Below are positions 55,402-64,000 of a DNA stretch of 64,000 bases, piece by piece (the stretch's first letter is position 1; every line of letters begins with the position of its first letter). The position numbers and the translations under genes were made by a program. Source of the stretch: Isochrysis galbana (lineage: Eukaryota; Haptophyta; Isochrysidales; Isochrysidaceae). The stretch spans positions 3,389,885 through 3,453,884 of the forward strand of contig CM030943.1 in the NCBI GenBank assembly GCA_018136815.1, given 5' to 3'. The notes under the pieces are model-generated. The model had not been told where the DNA came from, did no database searches, and saw nothing but the letters and a program-made list of their open reading frames with translations.

Positions 55402-58142
55402 ATGGCGCCGCGCCTCTCCCGCGCCGCCGCCGTCGCCGCCGCCCTCGAGCGCCGCGCGATGCTCCCCCCAGGCCTGCATGCGGCTCAGCTGGACCCCGAC
55501 AGCTATGAGGCCATGCTGGGGCTGCAGGTGAGGCAGGCAGGGAGGGAGAGAGGGAGGGAGGGACGGAGGGAGGGAGGGAGGGAGGCAGAGTGAGGGAGGC
55601 AGGGGAGAGGGAGGGAGGCAGAGTGAGGGAGGGGGAGGGAGGGAGGGAGGGGTGCTCGGGCTGCAGGTGAGAGGGAGAGGGAGCGAGAGGGAGCGGGAGA
55701 GGGAGCAGTAGAGGGAGAGGGACAGACAGTTTGCGAGAGAGGGAGGGAGAGGGAGCGGAAGCGCTCTCCCTCTCTCGGCCCTTCCTCTCGAGCCTCGCGC
55801 TTCGCGCGCTCTCTCTCGCCCTCTCCCTCCTCCTCTCTCGCCCCCGTCCCCCCCCCGCTCTCCGAGCCTCTCGCCTGTCTACATCTACCCCCTCTGGCAA
55901 CCGCGCGCTCTTCGCTAGTCCCGCGGCGGCTTCCGCCGGCCTTGTCGCCGCAACTGCGGCTCCTCCTACCGCACCACCCCCCCCCCTTCCCCAAACCCTC
56001 CCCCCTCCCATTCTAGCGTGGCGCGCAGCCGTCCGCTCGCACCTCTCCGACTCGCTATCCTCTCCCCCCCCCCAACCCCCCACCCCACCCGCCATACAGG
56101 ACGGTTCCGACGAGGACTTCGCCGCCGCGCTCGAGGCCTACGTAAAGGTGCGCGACGCCGCCGCCCGGCCGCCACCCCCTCCTTCCATCCGCACTCCACC
56201 TCCCCCTGCGCGCCCGCGCTCAGGTGTGCCACGAGACGCACGTCGACAAGGCGGTGACGCAGGCATGGCAGCGCTACTGCAAGGTGGGCAGGCGCCCGCC
56301 ATCCTGGTGGCCCCCCCCGCCCCCCCCCCCCCCCACCCATCCCCCTACCATTCCACACCACACGCCGCCCCGCGCGCCTGCTGCACGCCAACTCCCCGCC
56401 CCGTCTCCGCCCACCCCTGTCAGGCGCCCTTTGCCGAGTCACTCATGGATCTCGTCGCCATCTTCCGCACCGCGACGGTGCGGTTCACGGTGCGGTTCCT
56501 AAGCGCGCGCTTCCTCCGTCAGCTCTACCCCTCGGCCCGCCCGCCACCCTCGCGCCCACAGCCCCGCGCCCCTCACTCTTGCTCAGGCCGTCGCGGGCGC
56601 CGGCCCGGAAAGCCCGCCGACGAGCGAGCCGACGCCCGAGCCGACGCGCGAGCCGACGCCCGAGCCGATGCGCGAGCCGACGCCCGAGCCGACGCCCGAG
56701 CCGACGCCCGAGCCGACGCGCGACACACCGGCATCGCACGCCGCCGCCTCGCACAGCGTGCTGTCGCAGCCCGAGCAGGCACGCCGCTCCGTGCACGGGG
56801 TGGGCGCGCCGTCAAGGCCGGCCTCGCTCACACCTGTCCGCCGCCCCCGCCTACAGGGTCGTGCCGAGACGCGCACCGACTCGTGCGGTGTCGGCGAGGC
56901 GTCGGGTGACTCGTCGCCCGACGCGCGCGGTGCCACGCGGCACTCCTCGCGGATCGCGTCCGACGGCCCGGCGTGCGTGCGGCCTCCCGGCTCCTCGGCG
57001 AGTCCCGGTGCCCCACCGACGGTGCCGCCAGTGCGCGGCAGCTCGAGCTTCGACCGGGCGCGCCGCCGCATGTCGTCCTCGCAGTCGCAGGTGCGCGCGC
57101 GCCGCCCCCAAGCGTGGGCCGTGCCGCCGCCCGCTGAGCGCCCGCCCGGCGTGCCGCAGGAGGACGTGGGCGAGCGCGACCGCTCGAGCTCCTTCGGGCG
57201 CAAGGTGGACTCCAAGCTGTCCAGGATCACACGCTCGGTCTCGTTCAACACCCGGCGACGCCACCGCGGCCAGCATGGGCCGCACGACGAGAACTGGGCG
57301 CCCGGTGTGCTGGCGCGCATCCCCGTTCGCGGCGCGTGCGCTCCGGCCGATGCGCCAGCCCGCTGCCGACCACCGTGTGCGCCCTCCCTCGCAGATGAAG
57401 GCGTGGGTGTCTCCGCGTCGGTTGTGGAGGCGGACGCGCCGCAGCAGCGCACGTGGTCCTTCTCCAGGCGGAGTCGGCGGAACAGGGTGAGCCCGCCTTC
57501 ACGCCACCCCCACCACCACCCCCGCGCGCGCTCGAGCCTCGCGCCCGCCAACCCCGCGCTCCGCCGCAGGGCGAGGAGACGGTGCCCGAGGGCTACGTCA
57601 AAGTCCTCCTTCTGGACGGCACTCACAAGTTCTTCAAGGCGACCGACCACATGAACGTCTCCGAGCTGGTGGAGCAGGTGCGCGCCCCATCACGGCCTCC
57701 CCGCCCCTTCCCGCCCCCGTGCGCACGGCTTCACCTCTGCCCGGCGCGCAGGTGAAGGAACATCTCGGCGTGCCCGAGTCGGACTCGTTCGCCCTCTACC
57801 AAGTGCAGCGCGGCACGCACTATCTACTTCAGGGCAACACCCTCGTGTCGGAGATCAAGGCCGCCACCGACCAGCGCGGCAAGTCGCTCATCCGCGACAA
57901 GCGGCCCAAACTGCTCTTCAAGAAGTACCTCTTCACCGAGATGGATGAGCGGCGCATGTCCAACAAGCACTTCTTGCACCTCGTGTACATCCAGGTGCGC
58001 GCGCGCGCATCCGCCCGAGCGGCACGCCGGTGCTGATCCGCGCGCCTGCCTGTAGGCCGTCCACGACGTCCAACGTGGCAACTACCTCACCAAGGTCCAG
58101 GACGCGCTAAAGCTTGCCGCGATCCAGTACTACGTCTGGTAC
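55402..58142 (+). CDS. FERM-domain protein, 3' end lost in assembly gap
   Basis: Exons: 55402-55527, 56100-56147, 56224-56283, 56424-56477 (or 12 nt longer), 56587-57486, 57570-57677, 57752-57994, 58056 into the gap; phase 0 throughout. The N-terminal 96 residues are helical (MAPRLSRAAAVAAALERRAM, then YVK-VCHETHVDKAVTQAWQRY). Exon 5 is a 300-residue low-complexity, Ser/Arg/Pro-rich region opening with EPTPEPT repeats; it might hide an intron. Exons 6-8 look like a FERM module: ubiquitin-like F1 lobe (PEGYVKVLLLDGTHKFFKAT, VSELVEQVKEHLG), linker RPKLLFKKYLF, and the start of the F2 lobe (LVYIQAVHDVQRGNYL, DALKLAAIQYYVWY). FERM modules tie membranes or lipids to actin or microtubule proteins. 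The F2 end, F3 and anything beyond are in or past the gap. Confidence 0.75.
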
Positions 58143-58242
58143 NNNNNNNNNNNNNNNNNNNNNNNNNNNNNNNNNNNNNNNNNNNNNNNNNNNNNNNNNN
58201 NNNNNNNNNNNNNNNNNNNNNNNNNNNNNNNNNNNNNNNNNN
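58143..58242. other. Assembly gap of 100 N
   Basis: Exactly 100 N, the customary placeholder for a gap of unknown length. It interrupts the FERM gene inside its F2 lobe. Confidence 0.99.
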
Positions 58243-58875
58243 GGTGGGCCTGCACAACCAACCTCAGCCCCTGCCTGCTGGCAGGGGCTGAGCTGACTTC
58301 AAATCTGCCCAGACTCTCGCCGAGCGCGCGCCGCGAGCCGCACGCATTCGCCTGAACTGGCCCCTGATCGTACTGACCCACCGTCCATGTGCGCTTTGCT
58401 GGTGGTGTTGTAGTTGTGCCCATAAGGGCCACCCGGTCTCGGGCCGCGCCGGCGAGGCAGCGCGGCCGTCACCAGGGTGAGAGAGGCCTCTGCCATAAGG
58501 CATGCCTGATGGGTAAGTGTCTCTTCTGGTCTGGTGTTGGTGTGATGCTTGTCACAGCCTGTGACCCACCATGGAGTGGGCCAGCATGGCTGTCTTCCTT
58601 GGTGTGGCCGGGGCCACGGGCCGTGCGGCGCGACCGGGGTCGCGCTCACCTGCTCGGCCTCTGCGGGCGGACGCGGTCGCTTCGCCAGCAGCTTCATGGG
58701 TTCTGGGGGGGCTCCCGCGGCGGGAGACCCGAAGGAGAGGTGGGGAGCGGCGGCGCGCTCCATGGCAACCAACTATAAAGTTAGTTGGGAGGCAGGCCAT
58801 AAGAGTGAGTGACTGACGGCCCCCCCTAGAGGGAAGTTAGTGCCCGGTAAAGGGGGGCGCCCATTGCCCCCTATT
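58243..58875. other. Post-gap stretch with a 13-bp-stem hairpin, no gene
   Basis: 58263-58292 is a perfect inverted repeat, stem CTCAGCCCCTGCC, loop TGCT. I see no continuation of the FERM domain here, so the missing exons are in the gap or the two sides are not really adjacent. Confidence 0.6.
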
Positions 58876-59710
58876 ATAACAATAGGTTGATCAAACTATT
58901 GTTATAACTTTTAGCGATGGAGCGCGCGCCGACCGCTCCCACCTCCCAGCCCCCCGCCGCCACGACGCCCCAATGGGGCCGCCCCAAGCCGCCGGAGGCG
59001 AAGCGCTCGCAGGCCTCCGCACCGCCCGACCACGCCTCACCCCTCCTCGGGATACTTAGGTATCCTGGCGGTGGAGATACATCTTAACGGACTTTTACAG
59101 CACATTCAGTATGGCAACGCGGACGGTAGGTCCGTTAGGTCGATCTTAAAAGCACTTCTTGCGAGATACCACCTATTAGTAACGGCGAAGGTCGGTTTCT
59201 TTCAAAGGCTAAAAAAAACAACGAGAGAAGATGGGGCTACACACCCCGAGCAACAAACATATACCATACGGAAGATGATAAGCCCTCTTTACATGGTGGA
59301 TAAAGATAAAGATTTCAACCTGGAAACATCGGAAGACCTCTTGCAAGCTTGCAAGCGGCGAGAGGTTTGGATATACGAAACATCACTAAGGATAGTCAAA
59401 CTTTTTTAGTAGACGACTTAATGTAGACCAAAGAAAGATCACATGAAATGCAAGGAGGGAATCTCGAGTAGAAGTTAGAACCAAGGAGAAGCCACAGTCT
59501 CCCGCCCCCTTCTCTCCGACTCCTGGCCGAAGCAACGCGCACGGCCTCCCCGGAACCAGCTTCTCCGCTAAAGAGAGAACTGGGGAAGGGGAAGGGAGTT
59601 GACAGGGGTTAGGGTTGGGTAGTAGGGAGGTTCACTAGCACTCTGCCTCACGCCGCACAACGCACAAGTAGCGGGGAATTTTAAAAGGATTTTTCATAAC
59701 AATAGGTTGA
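58876..59710 (+). mobile_element. Non-autonomous LINE deletion derivative with 15-bp target duplication
   Basis: ATAACAATAGGTTGA occurs at 58876-58890 and 59696-59710, flanking an 805-bp insert (58891-59695). The insert starts with the family 5' word (CTATTGTTATA, then ATGGAGCGCGCGCCGACC), keeps about 45 codons of ORF1, jumps near 59050 to the ORF2 C-terminus (59071-59409, EIHLNGLLQHIQYGNADG aligning with RYIIGDFYKAEFDNYTF), and ends with repeat R4 and GATTTTTC. The insert is thus full length at both ends but lacks nearly all coding sequence. It shows that ORF1, ORF2 and R4 belong to one LINE family. Confidence 0.88.
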
Positions 59711-60111
59711 AGGGGGGTGTGGTATAAGATAGGGGTGGGTAGTGGAGGCGTAGCACGAGTACATAGACCCACGTTGCGCGCCTAGAGAGAATCTCGTTAG
59801 GAGTTTTTAATTCGAGGTTGGCCTTGCGCCAAACGCACGACAGGATCCGAGGTCACTCACACGTGCCGGCAGCTCACAACGGACAACGGTATCATCTTGC
59901 CATCACTGAGAGGGGGAACGGGCGAGGAGAGGACAAAATGTCGAGTGCTCCTTAGCAAGTGATCGCCGTTCCCGCAGTATGACACATGGCGGACATCCCC
60001 AGCCATCGCTAGGCTGAGGGCTGAGCGTCTGGTTGCAGGAGAACTGAATGTCGACATCAGCGACACATGGCCACCTGCCCAAAGCCCAAACACATCACAC
60101 AGTTGGCTCGT
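59711..60111. other. Short intergenic stretch
   Basis: No gene recognised; it is the 3' flank of the proline-rich gene at 60112-61089. Confidence 0.5.
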
Positions 60112-61089
60112 CTACACAGTCAGGGCGAGTACGGCCTCATCGTTCGAACGGAGCGAACGGTCCGAGTAGGGACCGTAGGAGGCGTTGCTGCGTAGGCCTT
60201 TGCGCAGGCTTGGGCGCGCGCCACGAAAACCAAGGAGGCGGAGACCCATGGTCAAGGCACAGAAGCCGCAAACAAGGAATGAGCCTAGCGTCAGGAAGAG
60301 GATGAGCGATGTCGACCCGTCTGGCAAATCTTCGCCAACACCCTGCCGCTGGAGGTTGCTTGCGATCTGGAAGGGCGCAAGTGGCGGGCTTGGCGGCGAA
60401 GGAGGCGCTGGCGGTGGCCTTGGTGGCGCTGGCGGCGAGGGTGGCGAGGGCGGCGGGCGAGGTGGCAGCGGGGGAGGCGACGGCTCTGGGCGCATCGGAG
60501 TGGGCGGCGGCGGTGGCGACGGGTCCGGGCTGAGAGGCGAGGGTGGTGGCGGCGGCGGCAAGGATGGCTCCGGCGGCGGCGGCGGCGTTGTACTGTGCTC
60601 GACCTTGTGCTGAGCAATCTGTCGCCGAGCAGGCTCTCTTCTATTGTCCGCTGGTGTTGCGAGCTGGCGTCCACGCTCGGCCATCGCCTCGCGGCAGCGC
60701 AGACCGTCCGTCCCTGCGAGGTGGGCGCAGTTCGTGATCTCGGCTTCAAGAGGATGTGCCCGTCCATCTCGCGGCTGGACTTCAGGACCCGCCGTAGCGA
60801 TCATTGCCTGCAGACGGGGTGCGGCGGCCGCACGGCTAGCAGACTCACTCTCGACCCCGACAAGGCCACGGGCGGGTAAGGCCACCCCCGTGTAACGGCT
60901 TGAACCGTTGGGCGAACTCAGTTCGCTTTCGAGCCCAGTGGAAGAGCCAAGCCCGCCAGTAGAGGCCATCTCCTCGTGCGGGGACAGCTTGGAGGAAAAG
61001 GCGATTCCTCGTGGTGGGGGTCCGTCGATGCGAGAGAGCGTTCCGCTGGGGAGAGAGAGGGTGAGGAGGCCGAGGCAGAGGTAAGGCAT
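60112..61089 (-). CDS. Proline-rich single-pass membrane protein (hydroxyproline-rich stalk)
   Basis: Single exon, 325 aa from the ATG at 61089. The start is chosen because it opens a signal peptide (MPYLCLGLLTLSLPSG); the frame is open 57 codons further upstream but that part is Ser/Leu/Pro low-complexity from a CT-rich leader. A mixed ectodomain of about 140 residues (with CAHLAGTDGLRCREAM, two Cys) is followed by about 90 residues of PPPPSP-type repeats, then one membrane span (SLILFLTLGSFLVCGFCALTMGLRLLG) and a short basic, Ser-rich tail (RPSLRKGLRSNASYG). The plan is that of a type I surface protein with a rigid glycosylated stalk, as in algal wall or scale-associated proteins. A second gene of the same plan lies at 63263. 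No named family. Confidence 0.65.
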   Translation of the reverse strand: MPYLCLGLLTLSLPSGTLSRIDGPPPRGIAFSSKLSPHEEMASTGGLGSSTGLESELSSPNGSSRYTGVALPARGLVGVESESASRAAAAPRLQAMIATAGPEVQPRDGRAHPLEAEITNCAHLAGTDGLRCREAMAERGRQLATPADNRREPARRQIAQHKVEHSTTPPPPPEPSLPPPPPPSPLSPDPSPPPPPTPMRPEPSPPPLPPRPPPSPPSPPAPPRPPPAPPSPPSPPLAPFQIASNLQRQGVGEDLPDGSTSLILFLTLGSFLVCGFCALTMGLRLLGFRGARPSLRKGLRSNASYGPYSDRSLRSNDEAVLALTV

Positions 61090-62046
61090 CGCGGCGTGGA
61101 CGGGCGGCGGGCGTTCCTCGGGCCGCAGGCGTGGAAGAGGGGAAGGGAGTGAGGTTGAGGAGGAGAGGAGAGAGAGAACAAGGGACGGACGGATTGCAAG
61201 GAGGCCGCGGGAGTAGAGAGCCGAGGAGAGAGAGAAAGGAAAGGGGGAGGGGGAAGACATCTCGGAGAGCCTCTGAATATAGAAAAAAGTAAGGGGAAAG
61301 GGGGAAGAGTTCCCATGGCAAGGAGGAAGAGAGGATGGAAGCGCTGAGGAAGGTCCGATCTCTTTTGAATGTAAGGTAAGGAGACGGCGCGCGAGAGGAG
61401 AGGGCGAGGGTTGAAGGGAGATCTAGCGTCGTTAGGTATGATATCAGGGGAAGACAAGAAGAGAGAGGGAGGAGGAGGGAGAGGGAGGGAGAGAGAAGAT
61501 AGGAGAGAAGGGAGAGAGCGAGTGGGAAGAAGGAGAAGAGAGTAGAGAGTGGATACTTGAGAGTGTTTAACTCTTTACTGCCGGAAGCGCAGCATGCAAA
61601 TGGATGCTTCGATGTTTGGTTTTTTGAGGTGAGAGAAGAGAGGAAGACATGTTCAACGATATAATCGACGCTTTCCGCAAAGAAAGAGATGATCAAACTT
61701 TTCCCGATCCCCCCCCACCCCCCCTCCCCCCCCCCTCCCCCCCCCCCCCCTCTCCCTCCCAGTCCCACTCCGTTGCGCCGCGCCGCCCTCCCCTCAACCT
61801 CTCACACCTCTTTCTAACGTGCACACGTGGATTATTTGGTAAACTGAAGCATCCAAATGGCTGCTTCGCCCCTGGGCCTATTTTCTCCATCATTCCATAC
61901 TACAATCTCGACCTATTGTGTTGAAAATGGGGTGGGAATGTGGGGAAGGATGTCCCTGAGGCTCCCCCAGCACCTCATGGGCCCCCGTCAGGGCGTTGGC
62001 GAGCAGGGACGAAATATGTCGTTTGAAGCATCCATTTGCATGCTCC
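61090..62046. other. Intergenic stretch with inverted GCATGCAAATGGATGCTTC words
   Basis: GA-rich from 61130 to 61550. GCATGCAAATGGATGCTTC at 61592-61610 recurs inverted at 62027-62045, with a diverged third copy (GAAGCATCCAAATGGCTGC) near 61846. Poly-C near 61709-61750. The inverted pair may bound a non-autonomous element of about 450 bp. No gene. Confidence 0.6.
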
Positions 62047-62188
62047 TTTGACAGCGGCATATGGAGTTGTAACATTCAGGTTTGCCGCGGCGCGGGCGCA
62101 CGACAACTGTGAGCCACCTCGTCGGCTTGCGCACCACCCAGCGGCCTGAGGGGATGCGGGACAGGCGCCGGTGACGCTTCGCATGCAA
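62047..62188. repeat. 142-bp perfect inverted repeat, left arm
   Basis: Reverse complement of 63094-63235 without a mismatch by eye. The arms are separated by 905 bp that include an inverted LINE 5' fragment. Confidence 0.95.
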
Positions 62189-62399
62189 TGGGCAGGAATA
62201 CAACACCGTAACCTCCAATCCGTCACGGTAGTAAGTCGGTTGTAGGTGGTTGTGTCGACCTGGGCTTGCTGTAGGTGATTGAATCTTGCAGTTGGTGCTT
62301 TTTCTAGTACCCGGATAGGCGAATGGACGGTGTTTCCCACTTCTTGACATTGTCGATGCCATTGTGCACTTTGCGCCCGTTCCGAGATCATAAAATGTA

Positions 62400-62787
62400 A
62401 AATGTGGGTTATGATCTCCGCCTGAGGCTCGTTCCCCGAGGGGTGCACTGGCGGTAGGAGTTGCCACCATGGGGGTGGCAGCAAAGCTGCCACCTCCCAT
62501 GCATGGGGAGTCCTTGGTTTGGTGGAGGAGCGGAGGAGTTGGGTGGCAGGGCATTGCCTTGGGTCTGGTTGTCACCAGGAAACAGGACTCTCTGCCTTTT
62601 TCCTGGTGCTGTGTCTGATTGGGAGGTGAGGGCGCTGCCGTCATGTCGAAGTCCTGGTCAGGCGGCGCGGAGGCCTGCGAGCGCTTGGGCTCCGGCGGTT
62701 TGGGGCGGCCCCGGTGGGGCGTCGTGACGGCGGGGGAGTGGGAGATGGGAGCGGGCGGCGCGCGCTCCATCGCTAGAACTATAACAA
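62400..62787 (-). mobile_element. Inverted LINE 5'-end fragment (ORF1 N-terminus)
   Basis: On the - strand the family word CTATTGTTATAGTTCTAGCG leads into ATG at 62770 and MERAPPAPISHSPAVTTP, RGRPKPPEPKRSQASAPPDQ and so on, parallel to the ORF1-like frame at 31108. Similarity includes the ATPMVATPT.SAPLG block and fades near 62400. Confidence 0.82.
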
Positions 62788-63093
62788 TAGCTTACATGAG
62801 CCCCTATTGTTTAAACGATAGTTCAAGGGCAACGTTGGAGAGTGCCATGCGCACTACGGCGTTCAGAAAGAAGCAGCCGCGACTGCTCATCCTATAACGA
62901 TGGCCAAGGAGCCCGATACGCACACGGCACGCAAATAGATATAACCACGTAGACATCGCTGATTGCTGCGCCCCATACGCAATATCGTCCTCGCGCAAGC
63001 GCAGCGCCTGCACGGCTGCTGCGCGCTACGCCCCACTGACGAAGCTGCCACGCAATCCCGCAGGGCACTTGGCGGCAGATCGGCGCCTACGGC
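62788..63093. other. Short stretch inside the inverted repeat, no gene
   Basis: Nothing recognised. Confidence 0.5.
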
Positions 63094-63235
63094 TTGCATG
63101 CGAAGCGTCACCGGCGCCTGTCCCGCATCCCCTCAGGCCGCTGGGTGGTGCGCAAGCCGACGAGGTGGCTCACAGTTGTCGTGCGCCCGCGCCGCGGCAA
63201 ACCTGAATGTTACAACTCCATATGCCGCTGTCAAA
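63094..63235. repeat. 142-bp perfect inverted repeat, right arm
   Basis: Partner of 62047-62188. It ends 28 bp from the stop codon of the proline-rich gene at 63263. Confidence 0.95.
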
Positions 63236-63262
63236 TGTGTGCTGCCGCCGCCCGCTAGACCG

Positions 63263-64000
63263 TTAGTCCCAGTCGGCGGTGGTCGGAAGCGACGTACACG
63301 TCTGCAACCTGGCAGGTGAAGCGTTGGTTGCCGCTGGCGACCACATCGAGGGGCCGGTGGCGCACCGCATGCATGCAGAGTTCGAAGCCGATGCACTCGG
63401 CCTCGTGGCCCTCACGCCGTCACCTCGGCGATCTGGTGAAGCGTCAGATTCGGAATCGTCGTCGTCGTCCTCGGCGGCCGTGGAAACAACCTCGTCATAG
63501 GCATCACGCAGCCGGCTATGTAGCCGGAAAATGAGCGGCACAAGGGCAAGCACGAAGCATGAGACGAAAACCCAACCCAAGGCGCTACCCGAGCTGCTAC
63601 CGTCGGCGAGTACGAGCGCGGCAGGCATCTGCGCAGGCTCGGTGCGTGTCGCCTCGTCGCGACCACTGGCCGTTGCGGGCGCACGGACGCGCGCCGTGCT
63701 CGGCCCACCCATCAGCACGTCTCCAAAGAGACCAGCGGGCGCCTCGTCGTCGAGTGATTCGGGCCGCTCCGGTGGCTCGGGCGGCGGCGGCGGACGCGGC
63801 GGCGGCGAAGGTGAGGGTGGAGGCGGCGGAGGCGGGGAGGGGCGCGGCGGTAGCGGCGGTGGCGGCGGCATGCAGGCAAAATATTTGGTCGGGCCCATGA
63901 CACACTTGTACTCGTCGCCAGCTCGGCCCACTCGTTCGTACGCACAAAGCGCACACCCTCCGACGCAAAGCGGCCCAGCGGCGAGCTGCGATGCGTCACC
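63263..64000 (-). CDS. Proline-rich single-pass membrane protein, 5' end outside the window
   Basis: The frame is open from the right edge (GDASQLAAGPLCVGGCALCA...) to the stop at 63263, about 245 codons visible. A Cys-containing ectodomain end (CVGGCALCAYERVG, YKCVMGPTKYFACM) is followed by a PPPPSPSPPPRPPPPPE stalk, an acidic/Ser-Thr linker, one membrane span (SALGWVFVSCFVLALVPLIF), and a cytosolic tail with a DDDDDSESD acidic cluster and several Cys. The order Cys ectodomain, proline stalk, span, short tail parallels the protein at 60112-61089, though the tails differ. A start codon is not visible; MGRAG-type starts inside are internal. Function unknown; likely cell-surface. Confidence 0.65.
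   Translation of the reverse strand, partial: GDASQLAAGPLCVGGCALCAYERVGRAGDEYKCVMGPTKYFACMPPPPPLPPRPSPPPPPPPSPSPPPRPPPPPEPPERPESLDDEAPAGLFGDVLMGGPSTARVRAPATASGRDEATRTEPAQMPAALVLADGSSSGSALGWVFVSCFVLALVPLIFRLHSRLRDAYDEVVSTAAEDDDDDSESDASPDRRGDGVRATRPSASASNSACMRCATGPSMWSPAATNASPARLQTCTSLPTTADWD

Overview
The window is nuclear DNA of a GC-rich eukaryotic alga, not a prokaryote: every recognisable housekeeping gene is split by short spliceosomal introns, several with GC-AG ends, and the intergenic DNA is full of retroelement debris, cut-and-paste transposon debris and purine/pyrimidine microsatellites. A plastid Rieske protein starts with a signal-peptide-like stretch that runs into an A-F-S-A-P motif, the presequence mark of complex red-derived plastids (haptophytes, stramenopiles, cryptophytes). 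A CEP135/Bld10-type basal body protein implies flagella or centrioles. Proline-rich membrane proteins and GC-AG introns would fit a haptophyte, but the lineage is an inference.

Conserved genes that I could model exon by exon: SEC11, signal peptidase catalytic subunit (+, 10000-12316, 6 exons, 179 aa); MCM6 (+, 16821-21604, 15 exons, 817 aa); CEP135/Bld10 (-, 30038 to about 22950, 26 exons, about 940 aa), convergent with MCM6; a plastid Rieske [2Fe-2S] protein (+, 34506-35254, 2 exons, 189 aa); GINS2/PSF2 (-, 41341-39169, 7 exons); an FkbM-type methyltransferase (+, 46750-47976, one exon); a FERM-domain protein (+, 55402 into a 100-N assembly gap at 58143); and two proline-rich single-pass membrane proteins on the - strand (61089-60112, and one at 63263 running off the right edge). 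MCM6 and GINS2 are both parts of the CMG replicative helicase. An unrecognised ORF lies at 4341-5531.

Mobile DNA fills most of the rest. One non-LTR retrotransposon (LINE) family is present as a nearly 3 kb ORF2 (-, 53638-50594), internally deleted or truncated ORF2 pieces (7797, 30545, 37005), an ORF1-like copy (31108), and a non-autonomous deletion derivative (58891-59695) with a 15-bp target-site duplication that ties ORF1, ORF2 and the 3' tail into one element. Two hAT-like transposase fragments (BED-like finger plus DUF659-like region) lie at 13980-14969 and 44980-45498. Each is next to a short element with a CCTAGATG-type end and an array of one short word; the one at 14989-15171 has inverted ends and an exact 8-bp target duplication. 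Three gag-like leader ORFs and an LTR-like repeat (6286-6880 and 43435-43970 inverted) suggest LTR-retrotransposon remnants.

Tandem repeats include a 74-bp unit (1223-1975), a 54-bp unit directly upstream of SEC11 (9359-9968), a proline/glycine-coding minisatellite (6990-7545) and many GA/CT, poly-C and CCCT tracts. I saw no tRNA, rRNA or CRISPR array.
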